DNA from: Thermus antranikianii DSM 12462
GTDB taxonomy: Bacteria; Deinococcota; Deinococci; Deinococcales; Thermaceae
Reading direction: 5' to 3'
NCBI RefSeq assembly: GCF_000423905.1
Contig: NZ_AUIW01000010.1
Coordinates: forward strand, 1 to 64,000
Length of the DNA: 64,000 nt
Position numbers and translations under genes: made by a program. This document shows, one piece after another, positions 35,629-44,884 of this stretch (positions are counted from its first letter, which is position 1; every line of letters begins with the position of its first letter). The notes beneath the pieces were generated by a model. The model was not told where the DNA came from and did no database searches. It saw only the letters and a program-made list of their open reading frames with translations.

Positions 35629-38330
35629 CAGGTAACCGCCTCCTTCCTGGCGCGGCCCTTCTTCATGCGTAGCTTGAAGATGGCCCGCTGGGCCAGCTTG
35701 GCCGCTTCCGGGGAAAGGACTTCCCCAAGGGCCAAGGCCTCCGCCGCCTGGCGCTCTTCCGGGGTGAGTTCCCCAAGGAAGGGTTTCAGCTCCTCCCAGT
35801 CCTTGGGGGGTTTGGGTGGGGAAGGTTCCTGAACCTTCGCCTTGGCCTTCGCCCCAGTGCGGCTTTCTCCCGCCCTAGCGGCCTTGCGGCGGGAGGACCT
35901 CCTGCCCCTGGAAGCCGAATCCCCTGACGGGGAGGCAGCCCGGCTGGAAGCTTTGGGAGGAGGAATCAGCTTGGGGTCATGAACCGGGCAGGCAGGGTTC
36001 ATGCAGGCTCCTTCCCCCTTCTTCACCAAGGGCCAGCCGCAGGAAGGGCAGGTCTGGTCCAAGAGGGGGTAGAAGGATAGGAAATCGCAGGCGTTGTTCT
36101 CGCACTTGTAGTAGGGCTTACCCCGGCGGCTTCGCTTCTCGAGGACCTGGCTTCCGCACTTGGGGCAAGTATGCCCCGTGGGCTCGCCATCGTCCCGGGT
36201 GTAATCGCACTCGGGGTAGCCGGAGCAGGCGATGAAGCTGCCATACCGGCCCTCCTTGCGCACCAGGGGTCTTCCGCACTTGGGGCAAGCCTCCCCGATG
36301 GGCTCGGCCTCCTTTTTCCTCTCCAAAGGCTCGGTGTAGGTGCACTCCGGGTAGCCCGTGCACCCCAGAAACTGGCCGAAGCGGCTTACCTTTAGCTCCA
36401 AAGGCCTCCCGCACCGGGGACAGGTCTTCTTGGGCACCTGGGAAAGTTCCCCCAGAAAGGGCTCGTAGAACTCCCAAACCACCTTGGGCCAGGGGGCTTT
36501 CCCTTCCTCCACCTGGTCCAGGCGATCCTCCATGCGGGCGGTGAACTCGTAGGCCACCACCTGAGGGAAGCGCTCCTTAAGGTAGTGGGTCACCTGACGA
36601 CCCAGGGGGGTGGGCAGCAGGGTACGCCCCTTGCGCACCACATACCCCCGCTTTTCCAGGGTTTCCAGGGTGGGGGCGTAGGTGGAGGGACGCCCGATGC
36701 CGAGCTCCTCCATGGTCTTCACCAAGGTGGCGTCCGTGTACCGGGGCGGGGGCTCGGTAAAGTGTTGCTGGGTCTTGACCTCCAAAAGCTCCGCCCCTGT
36801 GCCCTCCGCCACCAGGGGCAAGGGGGGTTCCGCCTCCGCCTCTTGCCCCTCATTTACCGCTTGCGCCACCCCCCCTTCATCCCCCCGCCCCCAGGCCTTC
36901 AGGTACCCCTCAAACTTAAGCACCGAGCCCGAGGCGCGGAAGGTGAAACGGGGCTTCTCCCCCTCATCTTTGAGAAGCACCACCGTCTGGTCGTAGAGGG
37001 CATCCCGCATCTGGCTGGCGACAAAGCGCCGCCAAATGAGGTCGTAAAGGCGATACTCCTCGTCGGAAAGGTACTTCCTCACGCTATCGGGAGTGCGCCG
37101 CACGTCGGTGGGGCGGATGGCCTCGTGGGCGTCCTGCACCCCCTCCTTGCGGTTCCGGTAAACCCTGGGGCCTTCCGGCAGGTACTCGAGGCCAAAGATC
37201 CTTTGAATGACCTCCCGGGCCGCTTGCAAGGCCTCCGGGGAAACCCGCACCGAGTCGGTGCGCATGTAGGTGATGAGGCCCACCGTCCCTTCGGGAAGAT
37301 CCACGCCCTCGTAGAGGCGCTGGGCGATGCGCATGGTGCGGCTTGCCGTGTAGCCTAGACGGCTGCTGGCCGCCTGCTGCAAGGTGGAGGTGGTGAAAGG
37401 AGGCGGGGGAGATTTGCGGCGCTCCTTGGTCTCCACCTGGACCACGCGGTAGGACCGGCCCTTGACCTCCTCGGCCAAGGCCTGGGCCTGGGCCTCGTTC
37501 GCCAGGTGGAGCTTCCCCTCCTTCTCCCCCTGGCCGGCCCATAGCCGCTTGCCCTCCACCTCATAGAGGCTTGCGGGAAGGGTTCGGTCCTGGCCCAGGG
37601 TGAAAACCCCCTCCAAGGTCCAGTACTCCTCCGGGCGGAAGGCCTCGATCTCCTCCTCCCGCTCCACCACCAGCCGTAGGGCCACGCTCTGGACCCTTCC
37701 CGCGGAGAGGGCCCGCTTGCGGAACTCCAGGGAAAGGAGAGGAGAGAGGTTATAGCCCACCAGACGATCCAGGACCCTCCGGGCCTGCTGGGCATCCACC
37801 AGGTTCTGGTCTATGGGCCTAGGGTTTTGCACCGCCTGCCGCACCACCCTGGGCGTGATCTCGTGGAACTCCACCCTTAGAGGCTCCCTGGGATCGCGGC
37901 CCAGAAGCCTCGCCACATGCCAGCCGATGGCCTCCCCCTCCCGGTCAGGGTCGGTGGCGATGAGAAGGCGCTTGCCCTCAGCAGCCCGCTTCAACGCCTC
38001 CACCACGGGCTTCTTGTCCTTTTTTATCTCGTAGGTGGGGGCGAAGTCCCGCTCCACATCCACCCCGAGCTCTCGTTCCGGCAGGTCGGCCACGTGCCCC
38101 AAACTCGCCCGCACCTCATAGCCGGGCCCCAACATCTTCTGGATGCTCCTGGCCTTGGCGGGGGATTCCACCACCACCAGGGTGGAAATCCCTCCCTCCC
38201 GGGGAGTCCCGGCCCGGTCGGCATCCAGGCTGGCCGATGACGCAGGGCTCGCGCGCTGGGTATCTTTCAAGCCTTTCTCTCGTCCTTTGGTCGCCTTTCG
38301 CGCCCCCTCGGGCCGGCTCTTGCTCGGCAT
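35628..38330 (-). CDS. topA: DNA topoisomerase I with N-terminal extension
   Basis: A 900-residue type IA topoisomerase relaxing negative supercoils. The TOPRIM domain starts LVVVESPAKARSIQKML (about residue 51) with DPDREGEAIGWH; the active-site Tyr is in the GLITYMRTDS motif. Three Topo_C4 zinc fingers (CPRCGRPL, CPKCGRPL, CPKCGSQV) and a fourth Cys cluster (CPSCGWPL) precede a Lys/Arg/Ala-rich low-complexity tail. A basic 48-residue N-terminal extension is unusual, but the promoter geometry supports ATG 38330. Confidence 0.93.
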   Translation of the reverse strand: MPSKSRPEGARKATKGREKGLKDTQRASPASSASLDADRAGTPREGGISTLVVVESPAKARSIQKMLGPGYEVRASLGHVADLPERELGVDVERDFAPTYEIKKDKKPVVEALKRAAEGKRLLIATDPDREGEAIGWHVARLLGRDPREPLRVEFHEITPRVVRQAVQNPRPIDQNLVDAQQARRVLDRLVGYNLSPLLSLEFRKRALSAGRVQSVALRLVVEREEEIEAFRPEEYWTLEGVFTLGQDRTLPASLYEVEGKRLWAGQGEKEGKLHLANEAQAQALAEEVKGRSYRVVQVETKERRKSPPPPFTTSTLQQAASSRLGYTASRTMRIAQRLYEGVDLPEGTVGLITYMRTDSVRVSPEALQAAREVIQRIFGLEYLPEGPRVYRNRKEGVQDAHEAIRPTDVRRTPDSVRKYLSDEEYRLYDLIWRRFVASQMRDALYDQTVVLLKDEGEKPRFTFRASGSVLKFEGYLKAWGRGDEGGVAQAVNEGQEAEAEPPLPLVAEGTGAELLEVKTQQHFTEPPPRYTDATLVKTMEELGIGRPSTYAPTLETLEKRGYVVRKGRTLLPTPLGRQVTHYLKERFPQVVAYEFTARMEDRLDQVEEGKAPWPKVVWEFYEPFLGELSQVPKKTCPRCGRPLELKVSRFGQFLGCTGYPECTYTEPLERKKEAEPIGEACPKCGRPLVRKEGRYGSFIACSGYPECDYTRDDGEPTGHTCPKCGSQVLEKRSRRGKPYYKCENNACDFLSFYPLLDQTCPSCGWPLVKKGEGACMNPACPVHDPKLIPPPKASSRAASPSGDSASRGRRSSRRKAARAGESRTGAKAKAKVQEPSPPKPPKDWEELKPFLGELTPEERQAAEALALGEVLSPEAAKLAQRAIFKLRMKKGRARKEAVT

Positions 38331-38337
38331 CGCCCCC

Positions 38338-38368
38338 TATTTAGGAGCCTCATCCCCCCACTTGTCAA
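38338..38368 (-). promoter_or_regulatory. topA promoter (leaderless)
   Basis: Minus strand TTGACA (38368-38363) and TAAATA (38343-38338), spacer 19 (18 to CTAAAT). The -10 ends 7 nt before ATG 38330. Confidence 0.55.
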
Positions 38369-38414
38369 GGCCGCTAGGCCCCAAACAACCAGGAAAACCT
38401 AGGGCAACGCCTTC

Positions 38415-39737
38415 CTAGCCAGAACCCTTAGGCCCCAGGTCGATGCCCGGATAAACCCTGGGCAGAAGCCTCCTCTCCCACGCCGCTTTCAAAAGCTCCT
38501 CCCGGAAGTCGGGGTGGGCCACCTCAATGAGGGCCAGGGCCCTCTCCCTTAGGGAGCGGCCGAAGAGTTCGGCGATGCCCCACTCGGTGACCACGTAGTG
38601 CACATCGGCCCGGGTGGTGACCACCCCGGCCCCTGGCTTCAGGTAGGGAACGATACGGCTTTGCCCCTTGGCGGTGGAGGGCAGGGCGATGATGGGCTTG
38701 CCCCCCTCGCTCCTCGCCGCCCCACGGATGAAGTCCAGCTGACCGCCGAAGCCCGAGTAGATGCGGGTGCCGATGGAGTCCGCCACCACCTGGCCGGTAA
38801 GGTCCACCTCGATGGCGGAGTTGATGGCCACCATCTTGCGGTTCTGGGCCACCACAAAGGGATCGTTCACGTAGTCCGCGGGGTGGAGTTCAAAGAGGGG
38901 GTTGTCGTGGACGAAGCGGTAGAGCCGTTCCGAGCCCAGGACAAAGGTGCCGACCACCTTGCCAGGGTGAAGGGTCTTCCTGGCCCCTGTGATGAGGCCC
39001 TTTTCAAAGGCCTCCAGAACCCCGTCGGAGATCATCTCCGTGTGGATGCCTAAGTCCCGCCTGCCCTCGAGGCTGGCCAGCACGGCATCGGGAATGGCCC
39101 CGATGCCCATCTGCAAGGTGGCCCCATCCTCAATGAGGCTCGCCACGTGCTCCCCGATCCTCCGCTCCACCTCGCCAAAGCCCTCCCGCTTCAGCTCGGG
39201 CAGGGGCCAGTCCAGCTCCACGATGGCGGTGAAGCGGGAGACGTGGACGAAGGTATCCCCCAGGGTTCTCGGCATCCTGGGGTTCACCATGGCGATCACG
39301 ATGGGGGCCGCCTCGAGGGCCGCCTTGGTGGCGATCACCTCCACCCCCAGGGAGCAGAAGCCGTGCTCGTCGGGCGGGGAAACCTGGACGATGGCGGCAT
39401 CCAGGGGAAGGATGCGCCTTTTGAAAAGCCAGGGCACCTGGTGGAGCATGATGGGCACGTAGTCGGCCCGGCCCTGGTTCACCGCCTCCCGGTCGGTGGG
39501 CCCCACGAAGAGGGAGCGGCGCCGGAAGTGCCCCTCCATCTCCGGGGAGGCAAAGGGATCCTCCCCCATCTGCAAGAGGTGGACGAGTTCCACGTTCTCC
39601 AGCTCCTCCTTGCGGGCGGCCAGGGCCTTCAGGATGGGGGTAGGGGTGGCGGCGTTTCCGGAAACGAAGACCCGCATCCCGGATCGGATGAGGGTGACGG
39701 CATCCTCGGGGGAAGTCAGCTTCTTGCGGTAGCTCAT
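38415..39737 (-). CDS. Acetyl-CoA hydrolase / CoA-transferase family protein
   Basis: A 440-residue class I CoA-transferase-like enzyme of the acetyl-CoA hydrolase / 4-hydroxybutyrate CoA-transferase group. GMRVFVSGNAATPTPIL at the N-terminus, GIGAIPDAVLASL, the catalytic Glu in LGIHTEMISDG and GFGGQLDFIRGA are typical. It moves CoA between acetyl/butyryl-type acids; the donor and acceptor are unknown. ATG 39737 overlaps the stop of the upstream alanine-dehydrogenase-like gene by 4 nt. Confidence 0.85.
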   Translation of the reverse strand: MSYRKKLTSPEDAVTLIRSGMRVFVSGNAATPTPILKALAARKEELENVELVHLLQMGEDPFASPEMEGHFRRRSLFVGPTDREAVNQGRADYVPIMLHQVPWLFKRRILPLDAAIVQVSPPDEHGFCSLGVEVIATKAALEAAPIVIAMVNPRMPRTLGDTFVHVSRFTAIVELDWPLPELKREGFGEVERRIGEHVASLIEDGATLQMGIGAIPDAVLASLEGRRDLGIHTEMISDGVLEAFEKGLITGARKTLHPGKVVGTFVLGSERLYRFVHDNPLFELHPADYVNDPFVVAQNRKMVAINSAIEVDLTGQVVADSIGTRIYSGFGGQLDFIRGAARSEGGKPIIALPSTAKGQSRIVPYLKPGAGVVTTRADVHYVVTEWGIAELFGRSLRERALALIEVAHPDFREELLKAAWERRLLPRVYPGIDLGPKGSG

Positions 39738-40792
39738 TCCAGGTGGCCTCCTTTCTGGCCCAGGAGGAGGTAAGCCCCTTGCCGGAGCTCGGGAACCCCC
39801 AAGGGATCCTCCTCCACCTCTAGGAGAAAGGGCAAAAGGGTGGCGGTGAGGGCGTGGCTGCTGGTACGGGGCACCAGGGCGGGAACGTTGGGGAGGCAGA
39901 AGTGGGTGATGCCCATCTCCTGGTACACCCCCACCCGGCTGGTTTCCGCAATTCCCCCCTGGTCGATGGCGAAATCCAGGAGCACGGCCCCCGGGCGCAT
40001 GCGGGAAAGCAGGGCCCGGCTTAGGAGGAGGGGGGCCCTCTCCCCAGGCACCGCCACCGCTCCCACCAGGACGTCGGCAAAGGCGGCGTACCGCTCCAGC
40101 CGGCTTTGGGTGATGAGGGCGGTAACCGCCCCCTTGGCCTCCTTGGAGGCTTCCTCCAGGGCGGAAAGCTCCTTGTCCAGGAGGTAGACCGAGGCCCCCA
40201 TTCCCAAAAAGGCGCGGGCCGCCGCCCTTCCCAAAACCCCCGCCCCCAGGATGACCACATCCGCAGGGGGAATCCCCGGCAGCCCGGAAAGAAGCACCCC
40301 GGGACCAAAGGGGGCCTCCAGAAGCCTCCCGGCGATCTGGGGGGCCAGGCGGCCTGCGATCTCGCTCATGGCCTTGAGCACGGGGCGCCTCCCCCCGGCT
40401 CCGATGAGTTCGTAGCCGATGGCGGTCAAACCCTTTTCCGCCATGGCCTCCACCAGGGAGGATTCCGCCACCGCCAGGTGCATGAAGGCCATGATGGTGG
40501 CTCCGGGTCGGAGCAGGGCGATCTCCTCGAGGGTGGGCCTTCCCACCTTCAAGACCACCTCCCCACGGCCAAAGGCTTCCTCCCGGCTCACCAACCGGGC
40601 CCCGGCCTCCTCGTAGGCCCCATCGGGGAAGCCCGCCCGTTCTCCCGCCCCCCGCTCCACATAGACCCGGTGGCCCCTCTCCACCAGCTCCCGCACCCCC
40701 TGGGGGGTAAGGGCCACCCGTCCCTCCCGCACCTCCCCGAAGGGGGGTTGGGTCTTGACCACGCCTTGCTCCTTGGGTAGGCCAAAGTCCAT
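39734..40792 (-). CDS. ald: Alanine dehydrogenase family protein
   Basis: A 352-residue NAD(P)-dependent enzyme of the alanine dehydrogenase / transhydrogenase-alpha family. REGRVALTP, the substrate Lys in VLKVGRPT, His in AFMHLAVAES, KAMSEIAGRLAPQ and the Rossmann loop VVILGAGVLGRAAA are visible. It would interconvert alanine and pyruvate plus ammonia. The coupled CoA-transferase suggests a pyruvate/acyl-CoA path. Symbol tentative, because related lysine and transhydrogenase-type enzymes share these motifs. Confidence 0.75.
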   Translation of the reverse strand: MDFGLPKEQGVVKTQPPFGEVREGRVALTPQGVRELVERGHRVYVERGAGERAGFPDGAYEEAGARLVSREEAFGRGEVVLKVGRPTLEEIALLRPGATIMAFMHLAVAESSLVEAMAEKGLTAIGYELIGAGGRRPVLKAMSEIAGRLAPQIAGRLLEAPFGPGVLLSGLPGIPPADVVILGAGVLGRAAARAFLGMGASVYLLDKELSALEEASKEAKGAVTALITQSRLERYAAFADVLVGAVAVPGERAPLLLSRALLSRMRPGAVLLDFAIDQGGIAETSRVGVYQEMGITHFCLPNVPALVPRTSSHALTATLLPFLLEVEEDPLGVPELRQGAYLLLGQKGGHLE

Positions 40793-40878
40793 ACCCGCCT
40801 CCTCGCCTAGAGCTTAAGGCCCTGCCTCAGGGCGGATGTCCTTTTCCTTCTCATGAAACCCCACCCTAGGCTTTTTTC

Positions 40879-41355
40879 GTGGATGCCTTCGCCGACTGGC
40901 TCTTCGTGGTCCTCTGGGGGGCGGGGGTGCTCCTCACCCTGGTGCCCTTCGTCCCCGCCACCCTCCTGATCCTGGCGGCCGCCCTCCTCCATGAGGCCCT
41001 GGTGGGCTTCCGGGAGCTTTCCCTGGGCCTGTGGCTGGCCCTGGGCGTCCTGGCCCTTCTGGCCATGAGCCTGGACAACCTCGCCACCCTCCTGGGGGCC
41101 AGAAGGTACGGGGCGGGGCGGGCAGGGCTATGGGGAGCGTTTTTGGGCGGGGTTTTGGGCCTCTTTCTGGGAGTGGTGGGGGTTTTGGTGCTCCCCTTTG
41201 TGCTGGCCTGGCTCTTTGAGTACCTTTCGGGGCGGAAACCCGAGGAGGCCCTTCGGGCGGCCTGGGGCACCCTGGTGGGCCTCATGGGGGGCGTGGTGGC
41301 CAAGGCGATCGTCCACGTGGCCATGGGGATCCTGGTGATCCGGGCCATCTTCTGA
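40879..41355 (+). CDS. DUF456 membrane protein
   Basis: A 158-residue protein with about four membrane segments (roughly 5-35, 48-70, 82-112, 130-156) and the Gly-rich, Ala-rich pattern of DUF456 (VPFVPATLLILAAALLHE; GARRYGAGRAGLWGAFLG). Function unknown. The GTG start has TAGGCT (40867-40872) 6 nt upstream, another leaderless arrangement. Confidence 0.75.
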   Translation: MDAFADWLFVVLWGAGVLLTLVPFVPATLLILAAALLHEALVGFRELSLGLWLALGVLALLAMSLDNLATLLGARRYGAGRAGLWGAFLGGVLGLFLGVVGVLVLPFVLAWLFEYLSGRKPEEALRAAWGTLVGLMGGVVAKAIVHVAMGILVIRAIF

Positions 41356-41361
41356 TGCCAT

Positions 41362-41388
41362 CCCCACCTGGCCAAACCAGGTTAGGGG
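41362..41388 (+). terminator. Hairpin after the DUF456 gene
   Basis: CCCC-A-CCTGG / CCAGG-TTA-GGGG with a CCAAA loop just after the stop; a small bulge and no U-run, so moderate confidence. It resembles the hairpins at 30866 and 52075. Confidence 0.45.
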
Positions 41389-41416
41389 CCCCCGGCGGTA
41401 CTACCCCAGAGCAAGG

Positions 41417-41422
41417 TATGCT
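41417..41422 (+). promoter_or_regulatory. Leaderless -10 element of the glutaredoxin-like/lgt operon
   Basis: TATGCT 6 nt before the ATG at 41429. Confidence 0.5.
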
Positions 41423-41428
41423 TTCCCC

Positions 41429-41677
41429 ATGGACCTGGTCTTCGTCACCCGCGAGGGGTGCGGCCTTTGCGAGAAGGCGGAAAGGGCCCTCTGGACCCTG
41501 GGAATACCCTATGTGCGCCGGGATGTGGACCAAGACCCCGGGCTTTTCCGCCTCTACACCTTCCGGGTACCCGTGCTCCTCCTGGGGGAAGCGGTGCTTT
41601 TGGAAGGAGCCTTTGGGGAGAAAGAGCTGCTGGCCCTTGTGGCGCGCTGGCAGGAGTCCAAGGGAGGTGAGGCATGA
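41429..41677 (+). CDS. Glutaredoxin-like protein
   Basis: An 82-residue thioredoxin-fold protein: strand VFVTREG, active-site C-x2-C (CGLC, about 11-14), then [29 protein letters not shown] with the cis-Pro (RVPV). It is of the short DUF836/glutaredoxin-like type. It likely reduces disulfides; the partner is unknown. Its stop overlaps the lgt ATG (ATGA). Confidence 0.78.
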   Translation: MDLVFVTREGCGLCEKAERALWTLGIPYVRRDVDQDPGLFRLYTFRVPVLLLGEAVLLEGAFGEKELLALVARWQESKGGEA

Positions 41678-42507
41678 ACCCCACCATGATCCAAATCGGC
41701 CCCTTGCGCATCCAGTGGTACGGCTTCCTCCTGACCCTGGCCATCTTCATCGGCTTCGAGCTGGCCAAGCGCAGGCTTAGGGCCTGGGGGTTGGATGCGG
41801 AGAAGTTTGAGGTGGTGGCCTTCTTTGCGGTCATCTTCGGGGTGGTGGGGGCCCGGCTGGGCTACGTGCTCACCTCCCCGGGCTACTTCCTGCAAAACCC
41901 CATAGAGGTCCTGTACATCTGGCACGGAGGCCTCTCCTTCCACGGGGCCATTCTGGGCGGGGCTTTGGTCTTCTTCTACTTCCATAAGCGAAAGGGCTAC
42001 CCCCTCTGGCCCTACCTGGACGCCGCCACCCCGGGGGTGGCCTTGGGCATCATCGCCGGCAGGATCGGGAACCTGATGAATGGCTCGGATACCGTGGGGC
42101 GCCTCACCTCCTTGCCCATCGGCTTCACCTGGCCGGAGTGGGCCAAGGGCTTCCCGGGAATCTGCCCCGGCATAGAGGACATCTCCCAGGTGTACCGGTG
42201 CGCGGAACTTCTCCGGGGCCCCGTGCACCTCACCCAGATCTACGGGGCCCTGGTGGGCCTCATCCTCCTGCCCCTCTCCTACTACTGGCTTCGCAAAAAG
42301 CCTTTTTACGGGTACGCCTTCTGGAGCTTCATCCTCTGGTACAGCGTGCTCCGCTCGGTCCTCGAGGAGCCCTTCCGGCTGAACCCCTTGTGGCTTCCCG
42401 TGTACCGCAATGACGAGCTGGGCATCGGCCTCTTCACCGCCACCCAGGTGGTGAGCCTGCCCCTCATCCTCCTTTCCTGGTACATGCTGCGGCGCCTGGG
42501 CCGGTAA
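41674..42507 (+). CDS. lgt: Prolipoprotein diacylglyceryl transferase
   Basis: A 277-residue, seven-helix membrane enzyme that attaches diacylglycerol from phosphatidylglycerol to the lipobox Cys of prolipoproteins, the first step of lipoprotein maturation. Diagnostic segments are [24 protein letters not shown] with the essential His, [11 protein letters not shown] and the late EEPFRLNP. It would modify the lipoprotein at 15336 among others. Translation is coupled to the glutaredoxin-like gene. Confidence 0.94.
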   Translation: MNPTMIQIGPLRIQWYGFLLTLAIFIGFELAKRRLRAWGLDAEKFEVVAFFAVIFGVVGARLGYVLTSPGYFLQNPIEVLYIWHGGLSFHGAILGGALVFFYFHKRKGYPLWPYLDAATPGVALGIIAGRIGNLMNGSDTVGRLTSLPIGFTWPEWAKGFPGICPGIEDISQVYRCAELLRGPVHLTQIYGALVGLILLPLSYYWLRKKPFYGYAFWSFILWYSVLRSVLEEPFRLNPLWLPVYRNDELGIGLFTATQVVSLPLILLSWYMLRRLGR

Positions 42508-42510
42508 GAT
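42505..42510 (+). promoter_or_regulatory. Leaderless -10 element of the PatB-like gene
   Basis: TAAGAT 6 nt before the ATG at 42517, overlapping the end of lgt. Confidence 0.45.
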
Positions 42511-42516
42511 AAGCCC

Positions 42517-43587
42517 ATGGTGCTTCCCCCCCGCAAGGACTCGTTGAAGTGGGGCACCTACCCTGAGGACGTCCTGCCCCTTTGGGTGGCGGACATGGAC
42601 TTCCCCGTGGCCGAGCCCATCCAGAGGGCCATACGGGAAAGGGCCGAGGGCTTTTTGGGCTACCCGCCACGGGATGGGGACCCGGAACTCAAGGCCCTCA
42701 TCCTGGAACAAACGGGCTTAGAAGGGGAGGTGGCCTTCATGCCCGGGGTGGTGGTGGGGCTCTACGGGGCGGTGGCCGCCTTCACCGCACCCGGGCAGGG
42801 GGTCTTGACCCAGGTCCCCGTATACCCCCCGTTTCTGGCCGCCATCCGCCAGCAAAGGCGCACGGTTCTGGCCAACCCCTTACGGGAAACAGAGGAGGGG
42901 TACAGGCTGGACCTCGAGGGCCTGGAGCGCCTGGCCTATGCCAGCAGGCTCCTCCTCTTCTGCCACCCGCAAAACCCCACGGGAAGGGTCTACAGCGAGG
43001 AGGAGCTTTCCGCCCTGGCCGCCATCGCCCGCAAGCACGACCTCATCGTGGTTTCCGATGAGCTCCACGCCCCTTTGACCTACGAGAAGCCCCACGTGCC
43101 CCTGGCCCGCTTCCTCCCCGAGCGCACCCTCACCCTGCTGGGTCCGGGAAAGGCTTATAACCTGGCTGGACTGCCCATAGGGGCGGTGGTGGGGCCTAGG
43201 CCCCTGGTGGAGGCCTTCAAGCGCCACCTGCCCCACACCTTCCCCAACGTGTTGGCCATGGCCGCCTGGAAGGCCGCCCTGCTGGAGGCTGGACCCTGGC
43301 TTCGGGAAACCCTAGCCCGGCTTAGGGCCAACCGCGACCGGGTGGCGGCCTGGGCCAAGGAGGTGGGCCTCGGGCACTTCGCTCCGGAGGGCACCTACCT
43401 GGCCTGGTTCAAAACCCCCATTCCCCAGGCGGCCTCCTTCTTCCTCAAGGAGGCCCGGGTGGCCCTGAACCCCGGGGAAAACTTCGGGGAAGGATACGAC
43501 CGCTACGTGCGCCTCAACTTCGCCACCTACCCCGAGGTGCTGGAGGAAGCCCTGAAGCGCCTTGCCGAGGCTCTAAAGAAAGTGTAA
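42517..43587 (+). CDS. PatB/MalY-type PLP aminotransferase (putative C-S lyase)
   Basis: A 356-residue fold-type I PLP enzyme. [18 protein letters not shown] at the N-terminus is diagnostic of the MalY/PatB branch, which cleaves cystathionine. Also visible are [23 protein letters not shown] with the cofactor Asp, and [14 protein letters not shown] with the PLP Lys. It probably releases homocysteine from cystathionine; aminotransferase activity is possible. Confidence 0.83.
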   Translation: MVLPPRKDSLKWGTYPEDVLPLWVADMDFPVAEPIQRAIRERAEGFLGYPPRDGDPELKALILEQTGLEGEVAFMPGVVVGLYGAVAAFTAPGQGVLTQVPVYPPFLAAIRQQRRTVLANPLRETEEGYRLDLEGLERLAYASRLLLFCHPQNPTGRVYSEEELSALAAIARKHDLIVVSDELHAPLTYEKPHVPLARFLPERTLTLLGPGKAYNLAGLPIGAVVGPRPLVEAFKRHLPHTFPNVLAMAAWKAALLEAGPWLRETLARLRANRDRVAAWAKEVGLGHFAPEGTYLAWFKTPIPQAASFFLKEARVALNPGENFGEGYDRYVRLNFATYPEVLEEALKRLAEALKKV

Positions 43588-43588
43588 A

Positions 43589-43613
43589 CCCCCCGGGGAA
43601 CGTCCCCGGGGGG
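43589..43613. terminator. Bidirectional hairpin between patB-like and hsp20 genes
   Basis: CCCCCCGGGG / CCCCGGGGGG, 10-bp stem with AACGT loop, starting 2 nt after one stop and ending 16 nt before the other. No U-run. Confidence 0.6.
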
Positions 43614-43628
43614 AAGGAGCTTCCGGGC

Positions 43629-44093
43629 TTACTGGACCACCTCGATGGGGATCCGCTTGGCCCGGGCCTCGGCCACCTTGGGCAGGGTGAGGCGCAGGAT
43701 CCCGTGGCGGAACTCCGCCTTGGCCTGGGAGGCATCCACCTCCACGGGGAGGGTGAAGGTGCGCACGAAGGAGCCGTGGGGGATCTCCTGCAGGTAATAG
43801 CGGCGCACCTTAACCTCCTCGGCGGGCTTCACCTGGCCCCGTACGGTGAGCTTGCTCCCCTCGAGGCTCACCTCCAGGTCCTCGGGAGCCAGGCCCGGCA
43901 CCGCCATCTCCAGGACCAAGGCCTCGTCGGTCTCGTAGAGGTCGGCCGGAGCCACGTAGGTGGCCACGGGCCGAACGAAGTCGCCCAGAACTTCCTCAAA
44001 GAGCCGGTTGGCCTCCTCCAGCAGGGAGAAAGGACCCCAGGTGCGGAAGGGGGTAATCTCCGCAGGGCGCACATCCCTACGAACCAGGGCCAT
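43629..44093 (-). CDS. Small heat shock protein (Hsp20/alpha-crystallin)
   Basis: A 154-residue ATP-independent chaperone that holds unfolding proteins. The alpha-crystallin domain spans about 48-140: LYETDEALVLEMAVPGLAPEDLEVSLEGSKLTVRG split at 52-86, the GSFVRTFTLP strand, AEFRHGILRLTLPK near the end, with a C-terminal IPIEV anchoring motif (I-x-I/V). ATG 44093 follows the SD AGGAGG; an upstream ATG at 44114 would lie inside the -10. Confidence 0.93.
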   Translation of the reverse strand: MALVRRDVRPAEITPFRTWGPFSLLEEANRLFEEVLGDFVRPVATYVAPADLYETDEALVLEMAVPGLAPEDLEVSLEGSKLTVRGQVKPAEEVKVRRYYLQEIPHGSFVRTFTLPVEVDASQAKAEFRHGILRLTLPKVAEARAKRIPIEVVQ

Positions 44094-44113
44094 ACCTATC
44101 ACCTCCTTTTCCA

Positions 44114-44142
44114 CTTATATCACCTGCGCGTATCTTTGTCAA
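44114..44142 (-). promoter_or_regulatory. hsp20 promoter
   Basis: Minus strand TTGACA (44142-44137), 17 bp, TATAAG (44119-44114): near-consensus vegetative promoter with a short leader and a good SD. No CIRCE-like repeat seen. Confidence 0.7.
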
Positions 44143-44155
44143 GTACGTTTATGCT

Positions 44156-44184
44156 TTCACGCCTACCCTTGCGCCCTCTATAAT
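44156..44184 (+). promoter_or_regulatory. Leaderless promoter of the rhodanese operon
   Basis: TTCACG (44156-44161), 17 bp, TATAAT (44179-44184), 7 nt before the ATG at 44192. Confidence 0.6.
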
Positions 44185-44191
44185 CAAGGGC

Positions 44192-44884
44192 ATGGAGATC
44201 CCTCCTGAAGCCGTCTTGGTGGACACCCGGCCCAGGGCTGCCTACGAGGCAGGCCACCTGCCAGGCGCCCGCCACCTGGACCTTTCCGCCCCCAGGCTCC
44301 GCCTGCGGGAAGAGGCGGAGCTCAAGGCTCTCGAGGCCGGCCTCACCGACCTGTTCCAGGAACTTGGATTAAGAAGCCCGGTGGTCCTCTACGATGAGGG
44401 GCTCACCAGCCGCCTTTGCCGCACGGCCTTCTTCCTGGGCCTTGGGGGGCTAGAGGTGGAGCTTTGGACGGAGGGTTGGGAACCCTACGCCACCGAACGG
44501 GAAGAGCCCAAGCCCGAGCGCTCGGACACCATAGCCCGCCTCAGGCGAGACTGGCTCCTCACCGCAGACGAAGCGGCCAGGCACCCCCTTCTTTTGGATG
44601 TGCGAAGCCCCGAGGAGCACCAAGGTAAGGTCCATCCCCCCTGCTGCCCTAAGGGAGGACGGATCCCGGGGAGCCGGAATGCTCCCCTGGAGCTCTTCCT
44701 GGAGCCGGATAAGGTGCTAAAGCGGCTTGGCCTGGAGCCGGGACAGGAGGTGGGGGTCTACTGCCACTCCGGGGCCCGGAGCGCCGTGGCCTTCTTCGTG
44801 CTGAGAAGCCTCGGGGTGCGGGCCAGGAACTACCTGGGCTCCATGCACGAGTGGTTAGGGGAGGGCCTTCCCACCGAGCCATGA
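44192..44884 (+). CDS. Tandem-rhodanese sulfurtransferase
   Basis: A 230-residue protein with two rhodanese folds. Each half has the D-x-R entry motif (VDTRPRAAYEAGHLPGA; LDVRSPEEHQGKV). The first active-site loop reads YDEG and lacks Cys; the second reads CHSGARSA with the catalytic Cys. It would transfer sulfur from thiosulfate or a persulfide; the C-terminal domain is the active one. Its stop overlaps the MBL hydrolase ATG, and the pair recalls rhodanese/persulfide-dioxygenase partnerships. Confidence 0.85.
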   Translation: MEIPPEAVLVDTRPRAAYEAGHLPGARHLDLSAPRLRLREEAELKALEAGLTDLFQELGLRSPVVLYDEGLTSRLCRTAFFLGLGGLEVELWTEGWEPYATEREEPKPERSDTIARLRRDWLLTADEAARHPLLLDVRSPEEHQGKVHPPCCPKGGRIPGSRNAPLELFLEPDKVLKRLGLEPGQEVGVYCHSGARSAVAFFVLRSLGVRARNYLGSMHEWLGEGLPTEP

